From assembly GCA_945895265.1 (NCBI GenBank), contig CAMDEF010000005.1, positions 1-64,000 on the forward strand: DNA of 64,000 bases, read 5' to 3'. Origin of the DNA: Bordetella parapertussis (GTDB lineage Bacteria > Pseudomonadota > Gammaproteobacteria > Burkholderiales > Burkholderiaceae_B). Under the pieces are notes generated by a model. The model saw nothing but the letters and a program-made list of their open reading frames with translations, did no database searches and was not told the DNA's origin. The stretch's first letter is position 1, and every line of letters starts with the position of its first letter. A program made the position numbers and the translations under genes. Of this stretch, positions 37,523 to 50,474 are shown in pieces.

Positions 37523-38695
37523 TTACTTAGAAAGCAGACGCATCGCCTGTTCAATCCCCGAAACCGTCACTGGAAACATCTTGTCTTGTACGATGTTGCG
37601 AATCAGGGCGATGGATTGCCGGTATTGCCACGACGCCTGTGGTTCAGGGTTGAGCCAAACAGCCTTGGGCCAAGTTGTGATCATGCGCTGCAACCATTCG
37701 GCGCCTGGTTCTTTGTTGTAGTGCTCGACCGAGCCGCCCGGCTGTAAGATTTCGTAAGGGCTCATCGTAGCGTCGCCTACAAAAATCAATCGCCAGTCAG
37801 CATTGAATTTGCGCAACACATCTTGTGTTTCAAAACGTTCCATTTGCCTGCGCCGATTTGACTTCCAGAGGTGTTCGTAGGGGCAGTTATGAAAATAATA
37901 GACTTCTAAGTGTTTGAACTCGCTACTTGCCGCAGAGAATAATTCTTCAACGCGGGCGATGTGATCATCCATGCTGCCGCCCACATCGAGCAACATCAAA
38001 ACCTTCACGTTGTTATGGCGCTCGGGCACCATTTTGATATCAAGGTACCCTGCATTGCGTGCGGTGCTAGTGATGGTGTCGTCTAGATCGAGTTCGAAAT
38101 CTGAGCCCTCACGTGCAAAGCGGCGCAAGCGTCGCAAGGCGACTTTGAAATTGCGGGTGCCAAGCTCAATTGAATCGTCGTAGTCTCTAAAGTTGCGCTC
38201 GTCCCAAACTTTAATGGCCGTGCGGTTGCCGCCAGAGGCGCCGCCCACTCGAATCCCTTCTGGGTTAAAGCCGCCATTGCCAAACGGCGAGGTCCCACCA
38301 GTACCGATCCATTTGCTGCCACCTTCGTGGCGCTCTTTCTGCTCTTCGAGCCGCTCTTTGAACATTTCTAAAAGCTTGTCGAGCCCGTGCTTTTCAAGTT
38401 CAGCTTTTTGTTCGGGTGTGAGGTGCTTTTGTAGCTCTTTGACCAACCAGTCGAGCGGGATTTTTTTACCAGGTGGCAAAATTTGCTCAAGACTGCGGTA
38501 ATAACCTGCAAACGCGCGATCAAAGCGATCGAAAAGGGTTTCGTCTTTAATAAGCGTAGTGCGGGCTAAAAAATAAAAGTCTTCAAGCGTGGGGGGCATC
38601 AACGGCGTTGAAAGCGCCTCAAGTAATGTCAAATACTCTTTGACAGAGACTTTGAGTTTTTGCGTGCGTAGGTGGTAGAAGAAATCAACGAGCAT
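37523..38695 (-). CDS. VWA domain-containing protein, CoxE-like
   Basis: A 390-residue protein of the CoxE/MoxR-associated VWA class, thought to act with an AAA+ partner in assembling or activating metalloenzymes or complexes. The N-terminal 170 residues are a helical adaptor domain; the VWA fold follows with a metal-ion site VLMLLDVGGSMDDHIARVEE, where DxGxS replaces the classical DxSxS, and RLIFVGDATMSPYEI later. The MoxR-type ATPase is encoded two genes upstream, and the start overlaps the GNAT gene by 11 bases. The client protein is not apparent. Confidence 0.87.
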   Translation of the reverse strand: MLVDFFYHLRTQKLKVSVKEYLTLLEALSTPLMPPTLEDFYFLARTTLIKDETLFDRFDRAFAGYYRSLEQILPPGKKIPLDWLVKELQKHLTPEQKAELEKHGLDKLLEMFKERLEEQKERHEGGSKWIGTGGTSPFGNGGFNPEGIRVGGASGGNRTAIKVWDERNFRDYDDSIELGTRNFKVALRRLRRFAREGSDFELDLDDTITSTARNAGYLDIKMVPERHNNVKVLMLLDVGGSMDDHIARVEELFSAASSEFKHLEVYYFHNCPYEHLWKSNRRRQMERFETQDVLRKFNADWRLIFVGDATMSPYEILQPGGSVEHYNKEPGAEWLQRMITTWPKAVWLNPEPQASWQYRQSIALIRNIVQDKMFPVTVSGIEQAMRLLSK

Positions 38696-39302
38696 GGCGT
38701 TTGAGCTGATAGGTTAGGTGGTCGCGAACCTCAGGCCATTCGCCTGCGATGACGCTGTACATGACAGTGTCGCGCACTGTGCCATCGCGGCGCAAGGCAT
38801 GGTGACGAATCGCACCGTCCCGCTTTGCGCCAAGTCTTTCAATTGCTCGTTGCGAGGCGTAGTTAAAGTTATCAGTGCGCCAACCGACAACGCCGGCGCC
38901 CAGCGTATCAAACGCGTGCGTGAGCAACAGTAGTTTGCAGGCGGTATTGACGTGCGTGCGTTGCAGGCTTTTGCCGTACCAGGTGTAGCCGATTTCGAGA
39001 CGCGCAACGGGGGCAATGATGTCGTGGTAGCGAGTGGTACCAAGGATTTTGCCAGAGGCCTCATCCTTGACTACGAAGGGCAACATGTGCCCGGCTGCCA
39101 AGCCATCAAGCGCCATCTGAATATAGCTAGACGTTTGATCGGGCTCGGGTACTGAGGTTACCCGCAGGTTCCAGAGTTCTCCGTCGCGTGCCGCGGCCGT
39201 CAAACCTTCGGCGTGCGCTTGCGAAAGCGGCTCGAGGCGTACGCCCCAGCCTTGCAAGGTACAGGGCGAGGGAGCCTGTTGAAATCCTTGATTTTTAACC
39301 AT
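38685..39302 (-). CDS. GNAT family N-acetyltransferase (RimJ/RimL-like)
   Basis: A 205-residue acetyltransferase of the RimJ/RimL type, with the segments VRLEPLSQAHAEGL, GTTRYHDIIAPVARLEIGYTWYG and the acetyl-CoA-binding helix NTACKLLLLTHAFDTLGAGVVGWRTDNFNYASQRAIERLG. ATG 39302 overlaps the MoxR stop by 8 bases, and the stop overlaps the VWA start, so all three genes are translationally coupled. Its place inside a MoxR-VWA operon is unusual, and an acetylated partner is conceivable. The longer upstream frame is a MoxR overlap and is not used. Confidence 0.87.
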   Translation of the reverse strand: MVKNQGFQQAPSPCTLQGWGVRLEPLSQAHAEGLTAAARDGELWNLRVTSVPEPDQTSSYIQMALDGLAAGHMLPFVVKDEASGKILGTTRYHDIIAPVARLEIGYTWYGKSLQRTHVNTACKLLLLTHAFDTLGAGVVGWRTDNFNYASQRAIERLGAKRDGAIRHHALRRDGTVRDTVMYSVIAGEWPEVRDHLTYQLKRHAR

Positions 39303-40194
39303 TGCTGGGGCCAGACGGGCGGCGGGTGCTGCTGCGTGTGACAGCAGCAAGGCGTTCGAGCAATTGCAAGTCTTGTTCGTTTTTAAGCAAGGCGCCGGCC
39401 AACATAGGCACCGAGGTGGCGGCGTGGGCGTCAATCTCTGCGGGGCTGACGTCTTCTGCGATCAGTAGGCGCAGCCAGTCAAGAAACTCAGAGGTCGAAG
39501 GCTTTTTCTTTAAGCCAGGCGCTTCGCGTAGCGCAAAAAACGTATCGAGTGCTGCGCGCAAGACTTCGGTGTGCAGGTTAGGAAAATGAACGTCGACAAT
39601 GCTGCGTAAGGTATCGCGATCAGGAAACCGAATGTAATGAAAGAAGCAGCGGCGCAGAAACGCGTCAGGCAGATCTTTTTCGTTGTTTGAGGTGATGATT
39701 ACAAGCGGGCGGTGCAGCGCGCTAATCGTTTCACGTGTCTCGTAGACGTGAAATTGCATTTGATCAAGCTCACGTAATAAGTCATTGGGAAACTCGATAT
39801 CGGCTTTATCGATCTCGTCGATCAGAAGCACAACGGGGCTAGGTGCCGTAAAAGCCTGCCACAGAACACCTTGCATGATGTAGTTGCGAATATCTTTAAC
39901 TTTTTCTTCGCCCAGCTGCGAGTCGCGCAAACGCGACACAGCATCATATTCGTAGAGGCCTTGGTGTGCTTTGGTGGTTGATTTGATGTGCCATTGCAAC
40001 AGGGGGCGATCGAGCGCGGCGGCAACCTCTTCGGCCAGCATGGTCTTGCCAGTGCCGGGTTCGCCCTTAATGAGCAAGGGGCGCTGAAGTGTCAGGGCAG
40101 CATTGACCGCTAGTTTGAGGTCGTCGGTGGCGACGTAGCGTTCGGTACCGTCAAAACGTTTGGTTTGCTCGGGATTCGGGGTTGAAGAGGTCAT
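39295..40194 (-). CDS. MoxR family AAA+ ATPase
   Basis: A 299-residue AAA+ chaperone-like ATPase. It shows Walker A (LIKGEPGTGKTMLAEEV), Walker B (VLLIDEIDKADIEFPNDLL), sensor 1 (LVIITSNNEKDLPDAFLRRC, including the Arg finger) and sensor 2 regions. MoxR proteins usually act with VWA proteins encoded nearby, here 38695-37523, to remodel or activate clients. ATG 40194 gives the conserved N-terminus; an upstream frame would extend into the intergenic region. It is divergent from two c-type cytochrome genes, which could be clients or just neighbours. Confidence 0.93.
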   Translation of the reverse strand: MTSSTPNPEQTKRFDGTERYVATDDLKLAVNAALTLQRPLLIKGEPGTGKTMLAEEVAAALDRPLLQWHIKSTTKAHQGLYEYDAVSRLRDSQLGEEKVKDIRNYIMQGVLWQAFTAPSPVVLLIDEIDKADIEFPNDLLRELDQMQFHVYETRETISALHRPLVIITSNNEKDLPDAFLRRCFFHYIRFPDRDTLRSIVDVHFPNLHTEVLRAALDTFFALREAPGLKKKPSTSEFLDWLRLLIAEDVSPAEIDAHAATSVPMLAGALLKNEQDLQLLERLAAVTRSSTRRPSGPSNG

Positions 40195-40284
40195 GAAGGC
40201 GCCGCAAAGTAGAGGTTCAGTGGTAAAAGTTCGGGTGTAGAAATTTAATTTCGTCAATTATCGTACAATCTTAACGTTTTGCGG

Positions 40285-40300
40285 CCGAGAGTATTCTCGG
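40285..40300. promoter_or_regulatory. 16-bp palindrome between moxR and the cytochrome genes
   Basis: CCGAGA and TCTCGG flank GTAT exactly, 34 bases before the first cytochrome c start. A TACAAT (40264-40269) just upstream could be a -10 box, but no good -35 is present. It may be an operator or a 5' leader hairpin. Confidence 0.35.
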
Positions 40301-40333
40301 GATGTTGCTCTGGTGTAGCTAGAGCTCTTTTAG

Positions 40334-40732
40334 ATGAAGTTGTCCAAAATTATGTCTCCAAATCTGATGCGTTCGGGCAGTGCGTCGATTGCTCGACGAC
40401 TCCCCCAAGTTTTTGCTGGCTTAGCGATGGCAGCCTCCTGTGCCTTTGCATCAATCGGCTTTGCTGCAGAGCCCGCTGTGGGTAACGCTGAGGCCGCTAA
40501 AGCGAAAGTCTCAATGTGTATTGGTTGCCACGGTATTCCTGGTTATCGTGCAAGTTTTCCTGAGGTGTACTCGGTGCCGATGATTGCGGGTCAAAACGCG
40601 GCCTATCTGCAGGTGGCTTTGCGCGCCTATGCCTCGGGCGAGCGAACCCATCCGACCATGGATGCGATCGCAAAAAGTCTGTCAGATCAAGATATTGCTG
40701 ATCTGTCCGCCTACTATGCCAAACTTAAGTAA
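40334..40732 (+). CDS. Class I c-type cytochrome (monohaem)
   Basis: An exported c-type cytochrome of 132 residues. A long N-terminal signal region (hydrophobic core VFAGLAMAASCAFASIGFA, cut after FAAEPA) leads to the haem-binding CIGCH near residue 62. The probable axial Met ligand is in THPTMDAIAKSLSDQDIADLSAYYA. It resembles the c553/c4 half-domain type. It lies 12 bases upstream of a second cytochrome gene; together they may form a two-part c4-like electron carrier. The start could be Met1 or a later Met (MSPNLMRS). Confidence 0.9.
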   Translation: MKLSKIMSPNLMRSGSASIARRLPQVFAGLAMAASCAFASIGFAAEPAVGNAEAAKAKVSMCIGCHGIPGYRASFPEVYSVPMIAGQNAAYLQVALRAYASGERTHPTMDAIAKSLSDQDIADLSAYYAKLK

Positions 40733-40744
40733 CCGGGGGCTACT

Positions 40745-41107
40745 ATGAAACATCTAAAACTTGCCCTCTGTGGCGTTGTATTGATGATTGGTTCGAGTCT
40801 GGCCCATGCAGCTGATCTTAAGGCCGGCAAAGTCACCTGGGAAAAACTCAACTGTGCCTCTTGCCACGGTGCAGATGCTAAATCACCGATTATGCCCGCT
40901 TACCCTATTTTGGCTGGTCAGCATGCCGACTTTTTGGCTCATGCCTTGAAGGCGTACCAACGTGGTGCAGCGAGCGCGCCTGCCTCGGCCAATGTGCGTA
41001 AAAATGCCGTGATGGGTGCTTTTGCTGTACAAATGTCTAAGCAGGATGTCGAAAATGTTGCTGCATGGCTGGCTTCGCAGCCTGGTCCGTTGGCCGTACG
41101 TAAGTGA
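40745..41107 (+). CDS. Class I c-type cytochrome (monohaem), second of a pair
   Basis: A 120-residue periplasmic cytochrome with a clean signal peptide (LKLALCGVVLMIGSSLAHA, cut after AHAA), haem motif CASCH near residue 38, and a likely axial Met in KNAVMGAFAVQMSKQDVENVAAWLA. It has the same c553/c4-like layout as its neighbour and shares an operon ending at a terminator (41127-41152). The partner oxidase or dehydrogenase is not identified; the quinol oxidase at 50471 would not use a c-type cytochrome. Confidence 0.92.
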   Translation: MKHLKLALCGVVLMIGSSLAHAADLKAGKVTWEKLNCASCHGADAKSPIMPAYPILAGQHADFLAHALKAYQRGAASAPASANVRKNAVMGAFAVQMSKQDVENVAAWLASQPGPLAVRK

Positions 41108-41126
41108 ACTGGCGGTTTGCTTAATA

Positions 41127-41152
41127 AAAAAACCGCCTAAATGGCGGTTTTT
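41127..41152 (+). terminator. Intrinsic terminator after the cytochrome pair
   Basis: AAAAACCGCC and GGCGGTTTTT form a 10-bp stem with a 6-base loop and a T-run, 19 bases after the cytochrome stop. The symmetric A and T runs could also work for transcripts coming from the other side. Confidence 0.85.
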
Positions 41153-41253
41153 TACTGCCTAGCGCTAAGATTGGGAAAGAGCTGCCAGTCAAGGCTTGCG
41201 CGCACTAACACGTTGTGCGACCGCTGTTAATGCACCAGCATGGTGCGTCGCTA

Positions 41254-41682
41254 TCAATCACGACTAGCCCGTTGCCTAATTAATTCGATGTAGGCATCGC
41301 TATCTAAGGGGGTGCCCAAGCGTTGGGATTCCCAGACGACCTGTCCGAGGCATTCCATGATCTGATGTACCGCATCGTGCCCGTTCGAGGCTCGGGCCAT
41401 GGTTTCGAAGGCTTGTTTGATGCCGCGTGGGTGGTCAATCGAGAGTTGCTCGGCAATCGCCAAATGCATCGAGAGGTGCAAAAAGGGGTTGCTGCGGCCG
41501 TCTTCGACTTTGAACTCTTGCGTCAGCGCGTCTTGGCTTTCAAGCGCCTCATGATATTCGGGGTGTTGCTTGATCCAGTCTAAAGCGATCGCTTCAAGCG
41601 GGGTCAAGAGTTCTTGGGCGCGGTCTTTGCGCCAGGTGTTGACAAAAAATTCTCTGACTTGGTCGCGCGACGGGTTAAACAT
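41254..41682 (-). CDS. DUF1841 family protein
   Basis: A 142-residue soluble protein of the DUF1841 family of unknown function, common in beta- and gammaproteobacteria. It begins MFNPSRDQVREFFVNTWRK and contains the characteristic HPEYHEALE and NPFLHLSMHLAIAEQLSIDHPRGI segments, the latter with several His residues that could bind a metal. ATG 41682 fits the family start. It stands alone between the cytochrome operon terminator and a divergent symporter operon. Confidence 0.88.
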   Translation of the reverse strand: MFNPSRDQVREFFVNTWRKDRAQELLTPLEAIALDWIKQHPEYHEALESQDALTQEFKVEDGRSNPFLHLSMHLAIAEQLSIDHPRGIKQAFETMARASNGHDAVHQIMECLGQVVWESQRLGTPLDSDAYIELIRQRASRD

Positions 41683-41901
41683 GAGACTCCGTGACAGAAA
41701 TTCATATGCAAGCACATAATTTTGTCCATATAGTGAAACAGCAGATCAGAAATGCCCGAATATAGGGCATACCCCAATGTAACAATACCCTTGACGGTGC
41801 AGAATCTTTCTCATGCAGGTGAGGGGACAAGGCTCTGCATGAGCAAGCTAGCAGCATCGGCTCTATTATAAAAATAAGCAGGACTCTAATAAAAAAAACG
41901 C

Positions 41902-41933
41902 ACAACGGCTGGCACTTTGGTGTCGGCCGTTGT
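41902..41933 (-). terminator. Orphan minus-strand intrinsic terminator upstream of the symporter operon
   Basis: ACAACGGC and GCCGTTGT (41902-41909 and 41926-41933) form a stem extended by GCAC/GTGT. On the minus strand it is followed after three bases by eight T residues. No minus-strand gene lies to its right before 44363, so it would stop only antisense or read-through transcripts. The rest of the 286-base gap holds an ATGCCC/GGGCAT palindrome at 41752-41770 and no clear promoter. Confidence 0.55.
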
Positions 41934-41968
41934 CGCTTATCCCCCCAAGCTGTATATTTTAGGCGATC

Positions 41969-42241
41969 ATGCGCTCTGCTCAAGCCGACTCTCGAACTCG
42001 TTACTGGCGTCACAATATCTTGTTGATTGTGGGGCTGTTGTGCTTTTGGTGGTTGGTGACCTTCGTGCCAGCTTATTTCGCGCTTGAATTAAGCCAATAT
42101 TTAATTTTCGGTTGGCCGTTTTCGTTTTGGATGGCAGCCTTCGGTGCGCCGCTCTTCTTTTTGTCGATAGTTGGGTTCTATGCGTGGTGGATGGGTCGTT
42201 GCGACCAACGCGCGCGGCGCACCTCTGAAACGGGCGACTGA
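41969..42241 (+). CDS. DUF4212 family sodium/substrate symporter small subunit
   Basis: A 90-residue protein with two predicted membrane helices (ILLIVGLLCFWWLVTFVPAYFA and FWMAAFGAPLFFLSIVGFYAWW). It carries the DUF4212 pattern RYWRHN near the start, FPLSQYLIFGWPFSFWMA-like centre, and a short charged tail. In this family it is always encoded just before a large SSS-type symporter and is taken to be its small subunit. Its stop codon directly abuts the GTG start of the next gene, so translation is coupled. Confidence 0.93.
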   Translation: MRSAQADSRTRYWRHNILLIVGLLCFWWLVTFVPAYFALELSQYLIFGWPFSFWMAAFGAPLFFLSIVGFYAWWMGRCDQRARRTSETGD

Positions 42242-44302
42242 GTGTCTCAAGAGCCCCTTTCGCAACGCAGCTTGAATGCCCAACTGTTTCGCGGCTATGC
42301 CGCGTACACCTTTGGATTTTGTTTGCTGGTGCTGCTGCTAGCCCTGTTTGAAATCATGGGGTTGGCGCGGCAATGGATCGGCTATGCCTTTTTGCTCGTG
42401 ACTGTGGCGTTGTATGCAGGTATTGGCATTATGTGTCGCACCTCAGATCCAGTTGAATACTACGTCGCGGGTCGGCGAGTGCCTGCCGTCTTTAACGGGA
42501 TGGCAACTGCTGCCGACTGGATGTCAGTTGCCTCGTTTATTGGTGTTGCCGGCACCTTGTACCTTACGGGCTATAACGGGCTAGCTTACATTTTGGGTTG
42601 GACCGGCGGTTACGTGTTGGTCGCGCTTTTTTTAGCACCCTATTTGCGAAAGTTTGGGCGCTACACCATCCCAGATTTTTTAGGCGCTCGTTTTGGCGGC
42701 AATTGGCCCAGGTTGCTGGGGGTGCTGTGCGCGGTACTGTGTTCGTTTACCTATCTAGTCGCCCAAATTTACGGGGTCGGGATCATCACCACGCGTATGA
42801 CCGGGATCTCGTTTGAGCTTGGGATTTTCATCGCCTTGGGCGGCGTATTGGTATGTTCTTTTTTGGGTGGTATGCGCGCAGTCACCTGGACGCAAGTCGG
42901 CCAGTACATCATTTTGCTGATTGCTTACTTGGTACCCGTCGTGTGGCTTGCTGTGAAGCAAACCGGCGAACCATTGCCACAAGTGGCGGCAAGTTCTGTC
43001 TTGCAGCAAGTCAGCGAGCGTGAGCACGAACTGACTCACGACCAAAGTGAGCTGGCCGTTCGTGCCTTGTGGCAGGCTCGCGCTGAAATGATGCAGACGC
43101 GAGTTTCTGGCTTGCCCGAGACCTACGAAACAGAACAACAAAAACTTCGCCTTCAATTGTTGCGCGCACGCGCCAATGATGCCCCGATGGGCGAGGTGCG
43201 TAACCTTGAGCGTGAGTTAGCGGCTTATCCTAAAGCGGTTGAGGACGCTCGCATGGCTTGGTCCAAGGCGCGCGACGATTATGCTGTGCGCGCGACCGCA
43301 CCTCAGCCCCATGCTGCCCCCTTTGCGAGTCGAACCTTCGAGTTAACTGACGCTGTGAGAAATAATTTTCTGGCGATCGTGTTGTGTCTGATGATGGGGA
43401 CAGCGGGCTTGCCCCATATTTTGATGCGTTCGTTTACGACGCCCTCGGTCGATGCCGCGCGTAAGTCGGTTTTTTGGTCTTTGTTTTTTATTCTGCTGCT
43501 GTATCTGACAGCGCCGGCATTGGCGATCTTGGTCAAGTTTGAGATTTATACAGATTTAGTTGGGAGTCGGTTTGCGGATTTGCCGGCTTGGGTGCACGCG
43601 TGGTCGGCCGTTGACCGCTCGTTACTCAATATCGTAGATTTAAACCGAGATGGCATTGTGCAGTTAGCTGAGATTCATATGGGAGCCGATGTTGTCGTGT
43701 TGGCCGGTCCTGAAATTGGTGGCTTACCCTATGTCGTATCGGGCCTTGTGGCCGCTGGAGCGTTGGCCGCAGCCTTGTCAACGGCTGATGGCTTATTGTT
43801 GACCCTGTCAAGCGCACTATCGCATGACACGTTGTTTAGAGTGCTGTCACCCAAGATGGGTCCGGGGCGGCGTGTGCTGTTATCCAAAATATTATTGCTG
43901 ATCGTTGCCTTCGCTGCGGCTTGGGCCGCGACACGAACGCCCGCCGATATTTTATTTTTAGTGGGTGCAGCGTTTTCGTTTGCGGCATCGACCTTTTTTC
44001 CGGTACTGGTGTTAGGGATTTTTTGGAAAGGCGGAAATAAGTGGGGTGCCTGCTGCGGGATGCTGACGGGTTTGTGTGTCACTGTCGTCTATATGATCCA
44101 AGCCCAGCCATGGTTGCGTCATTGGATCTTGGGGATATCAACCAGCGAGCCCGTTACGTTGTGGTGGGACATTCAACCGATCGCAGCCGGCGTCTTTGGG
44201 GCACCCGCAGCGTTTGCGGTCATCGTACTGGTGTCACTGCTGACTCGGCGAACCAATCCTGTGACGGACGCGCTGGTTGACGATTTGCGGTTGCCGGATT
44301 AG
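42242..44302 (+). CDS. Sodium:solute symporter large subunit (VC_2705-type, ActP-related) with coiled-coil insertion and EF-hand motif
   Basis: A 686-residue inner membrane transporter, probably for small carboxylates such as acetate, by family. The SSS core appears as EYYVAGRRVPAVFNGMATAADWMSVASF near residue 75 and GLPHILMRSFTTPS near residue 395. Between core helices there is a charged, probably helical insertion (about residues 240-364, rich in Glu, Gln, Arg and Ala). At residues 466-477 the loop DLNRDGIVQLAE matches the 12-residue EF-hand calcium pattern (Asp1, Asn3, Asp5, Gly6, Val8, Glu12). The start is GTG, directly after the DUF4212 stop. Transported substrate is unproven. Confidence 0.9.
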   Translation: MSQEPLSQRSLNAQLFRGYAAYTFGFCLLVLLLALFEIMGLARQWIGYAFLLVTVALYAGIGIMCRTSDPVEYYVAGRRVPAVFNGMATAADWMSVASFIGVAGTLYLTGYNGLAYILGWTGGYVLVALFLAPYLRKFGRYTIPDFLGARFGGNWPRLLGVLCAVLCSFTYLVAQIYGVGIITTRMTGISFELGIFIALGGVLVCSFLGGMRAVTWTQVGQYIILLIAYLVPVVWLAVKQTGEPLPQVAASSVLQQVSEREHELTHDQSELAVRALWQARAEMMQTRVSGLPETYETEQQKLRLQLLRARANDAPMGEVRNLERELAAYPKAVEDARMAWSKARDDYAVRATAPQPHAAPFASRTFELTDAVRNNFLAIVLCLMMGTAGLPHILMRSFTTPSVDAARKSVFWSLFFILLLYLTAPALAILVKFEIYTDLVGSRFADLPAWVHAWSAVDRSLLNIVDLNRDGIVQLAEIHMGADVVVLAGPEIGGLPYVVSGLVAAGALAAALSTADGLLLTLSSALSHDTLFRVLSPKMGPGRRVLLSKILLLIVAFAAAWAATRTPADILFLVGAAFSFAASTFFPVLVLGIFWKGGNKWGACCGMLTGLCVTVVYMIQAQPWLRHWILGISTSEPVTLWWDIQPIAAGVFGAPAAFAVIVLVSLLTRRTNPVTDALVDDLRLPD

Positions 44303-44341
44303 CTCGCCGCACCATTGGCCTCTGAGCCGAACTGACAGCTA

Positions 44342-44362
44342 CCCTGGGCGCTGCGCGCTGCC

Positions 44363-44368
<6 letters not shown>
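44342..44368. other. GC-rich hairpin between convergent symporter and Smr genes
   Basis: CCCTGGGC pairs with GCCCTAGGG (one bulge) around GCGC-rich sequence, overlapping the Smr stop codon. There is no T-run; it may help separate the convergent transcripts. Confidence 0.35.
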
Positions 44369-48504
<4,136 letters not shown>

Positions 48505-48509
48505 CAATC

Positions 48510-49151
48510 ATGCTTGTTAGCACTTGGACAAAAAGCTTATTGAGTTCGGTGCTATGCGCGATGTGCCTGCAAATGAGCGAGGCTACGGCCGCCACGGCGC
48601 AAGATCAATTGCAAGGTTTTGTCTCGAAGGTGCAAGCTGCAACGGGTAATTTTTCGCAATACACGGTGGGCACGCAGGGACAAACCAAACCGGCGCAAAG
48701 CGGGCAGTTTGCTTTTCAACGACCCGGTCGGTTTAAGTGGGATGTCGTTAAACCCTATGCTCAACAAATTGTCTCTGACGGACAGCAATTGTTTCAGTTT
48801 GACCCTGATCTCAATCAGGTGACGGTGCGTAAGGTTGACCAAGCTATTGGTTCTTCGCCAGCGGCAATTCTATTTGGCTCAGGGTCGCTCGAACAATTGT
48901 TTGCAGTCACTGCATTACCAGACAAAGAGGGTCTGTCGTGGTTGCGTGCCAAGCCACGCAATGGTGAGGCAGGGTTCGTGCATGTCGATCTCGGATTCTC
49001 TGGCGGTTTGCCTGCGCGAATCATCTTGCTAGACGCCTTCGGGCAACATACCCATATCGAGCTGTCTGGTCTAGTGCCGAACCCAAAGGTGGCCGTCGAG
49101 GCCTTTCGTTTTGTAGCGCCGCCTGGCGCTGATGTTGTGCGCATGCAGTGA
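48510..49151 (+). CDS. lolA: Outer membrane lipoprotein carrier protein LolA
   Basis: A periplasmic shuttle that takes lipoproteins from LolCDE to LolB. The 213 residues start with a signal peptide ([19 protein letters not shown]), then the half-open barrel core: [39 protein letters not shown] and [26 protein letters not shown], all family-typical. It follows ftsK by 5 bases and precedes rarA by 9, in the conserved ftsK-lolA-rarA order. Its partners in this window include the lipoprotein BamE. Confidence 0.95.
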   Translation: MLVSTWTKSLLSSVLCAMCLQMSEATAATAQDQLQGFVSKVQAATGNFSQYTVGTQGQTKPAQSGQFAFQRPGRFKWDVVKPYAQQIVSDGQQLFQFDPDLNQVTVRKVDQAIGSSPAAILFGSGSLEQLFAVTALPDKEGLSWLRAKPRNGEAGFVHVDLGFSGGLPARIILLDAFGQHTHIELSGLVPNPKVAVEAFRFVAPPGADVVRMQ

Positions 49152-49160
49152 GCATGCGCG

Positions 49161-50474
49161 ATGACTGATCTTTTCAAAACCTCTCCTCTGCCGCCACTTG
49201 CAGAGGCCTTACGCCCGCGCACGCTTGATGAGGTAATCGGTCAACGCCACTTGCTCGGCCCCGGTAAGCCGCTACGCGTCGCCTTTGAATCTGGGCGGCC
49301 GCACTCGATGATCTTGTGGGGGCCCCCAGGAGTAGGTAAAACAACCCTGGCTCGGCTGACCGCCAATGCATTTGATTGTGCTTTTATCGCACTGTCTGCC
49401 GTATTTGCCGGAGTCAAAGAGATTCGTGCAGCAATGGAGTCTGCGCAACTGACCCTTGATCAACATCAGCAGCGCACGCTGTTATTTGTGGACGAGATCC
49501 ATCGATTTAACAAGTCGCAGCAAGACGCCTTGTTACCGTTCGTTGAATCGGGCTTGGTGACTTTTATCGGCGCGACCACTGAAAACCCGTCTTTCGAAGT
49601 GAATTCTGCGTTGTTGTCGCGCGCGCAGGTCTATGTGCTTGAATCGCTGAACGATGCTGAGCTGCACGAGTTACTGCTGCGTGCGCAACAAACGGTCTTG
49701 AGTGAGCTTAGCTTTGAAGAGGCGGCTATCAATACTCTGATTGGTTACGCCGATGGTGATGCGCGTCGTTTTTTAAATTTGCTTGAGCAGGCGGCAACGG
49801 CGGCGCACAATGCGCACGCAACTTGCATCGATTCGTCGCTGGTGCAAAACGCCCTGAGTATGAACGCGCGCCGGTTCGATAAAGGCGGTGATAATTTTTA
49901 TGATCAGATTTCAGCCTTGCATAAGTCGGTGCGTGGCTCGAATCCCGATGCGGCGCTTTACTGGTTGACACGCATGTTAGACGGCGGCGCTGACCCTAAA
50001 TATTTGGCAAGACGCATTGTCAGGATGGCTTGGGAAGACATCGGTTTGGCCGACCCTCGCGCGATGCAAATCGCGAACGACGCCGCGCAAACCTTCGAGC
50101 GTTTGGGTTCGCCTGAAGGCGAGTTGGCGCTTGCGCAGGCTACCATTTACTTAGCCATAGCGGCAAAAAGCAATGCGGGTTACAACGCATACAATCAAGC
50201 GATGGCTTTTGTGAAACAAGATCAGTCCCGCACGGTGCCCGTACACCTGCGTAATGCACCCACCAAGCTGATGAAAGAACTTGGTTATGGTCACGCCTAT
50301 CGCTACGCGCATGACGAGCCTGAGGCCTATGCTGCCGGAGAAACGTATTTGCCTGACGGTATGCCCGACCCTTCGTGGTACCAACCTGTCGCCCGCGGAC
50401 TTGAAACGAAGATCGCTGAAAAAATGGCGCATCTGCGTGAGCTTGACCGGCAAGCAAAAAAAAGTAAAGGATGA
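49161..50474 (+). CDS. rarA: Replication-associated recombination protein A (AAA+ ATPase)
   Basis: RarA (MgsA) acts at stalled replication forks with SSB. The 437 residues begin [24 protein letters not shown], with Walker A ([17 protein letters not shown]), Walker B ([20 protein letters not shown]), sensor 1 ([14 protein letters not shown]) and the helical C-terminal oligomerisation domain ([25 protein letters not shown]). Its stop overlaps the cytochrome bd subunit I start by 4 bases. In related genomes serS usually comes next; here the oxidase genes intervene. Confidence 0.95.
   Translation: MTDLFKTSPLPPLAEALRPRTLDEVIGQRHLLGPGKPLRVAFESGRPHSMILWGPPGVGKTTLARLTANAFDCAFIALSAVFAGVKEIRAAMESAQLTLDQHQQRTLLFVDEIHRFNKSQQDALLPFVESGLVTFIGATTENPSFEVNSALLSRAQVYVLESLNDAELHELLLRAQQTVLSELSFEEAAINTLIGYADGDARRFLNLLEQAATAAHNAHATCIDSSLVQNALSMNARRFDKGGDNFYDQISALHKSVRGSNPDAALYWLTRMLDGGADPKYLARRIVRMAWEDIGLADPRAMQIANDAAQTFERLGSPEGELALAQATIYLAIAAKSNAGYNAYNQAMAFVKQDQSRTVPVHLRNAPTKLMKELGYGHAYRYAHDEPEAYAAGETYLPDGMPDPSWYQPVARGLETKIAEKMAHLRELDRQAKKSKG

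Noticed and set aside
41702..42013. Minus-strand 103-codon frame upstream of the symporter operon
   Set aside because: It overlaps the start of the DUF4212 gene and passes through the orphan terminator; no signal or motif supports it.
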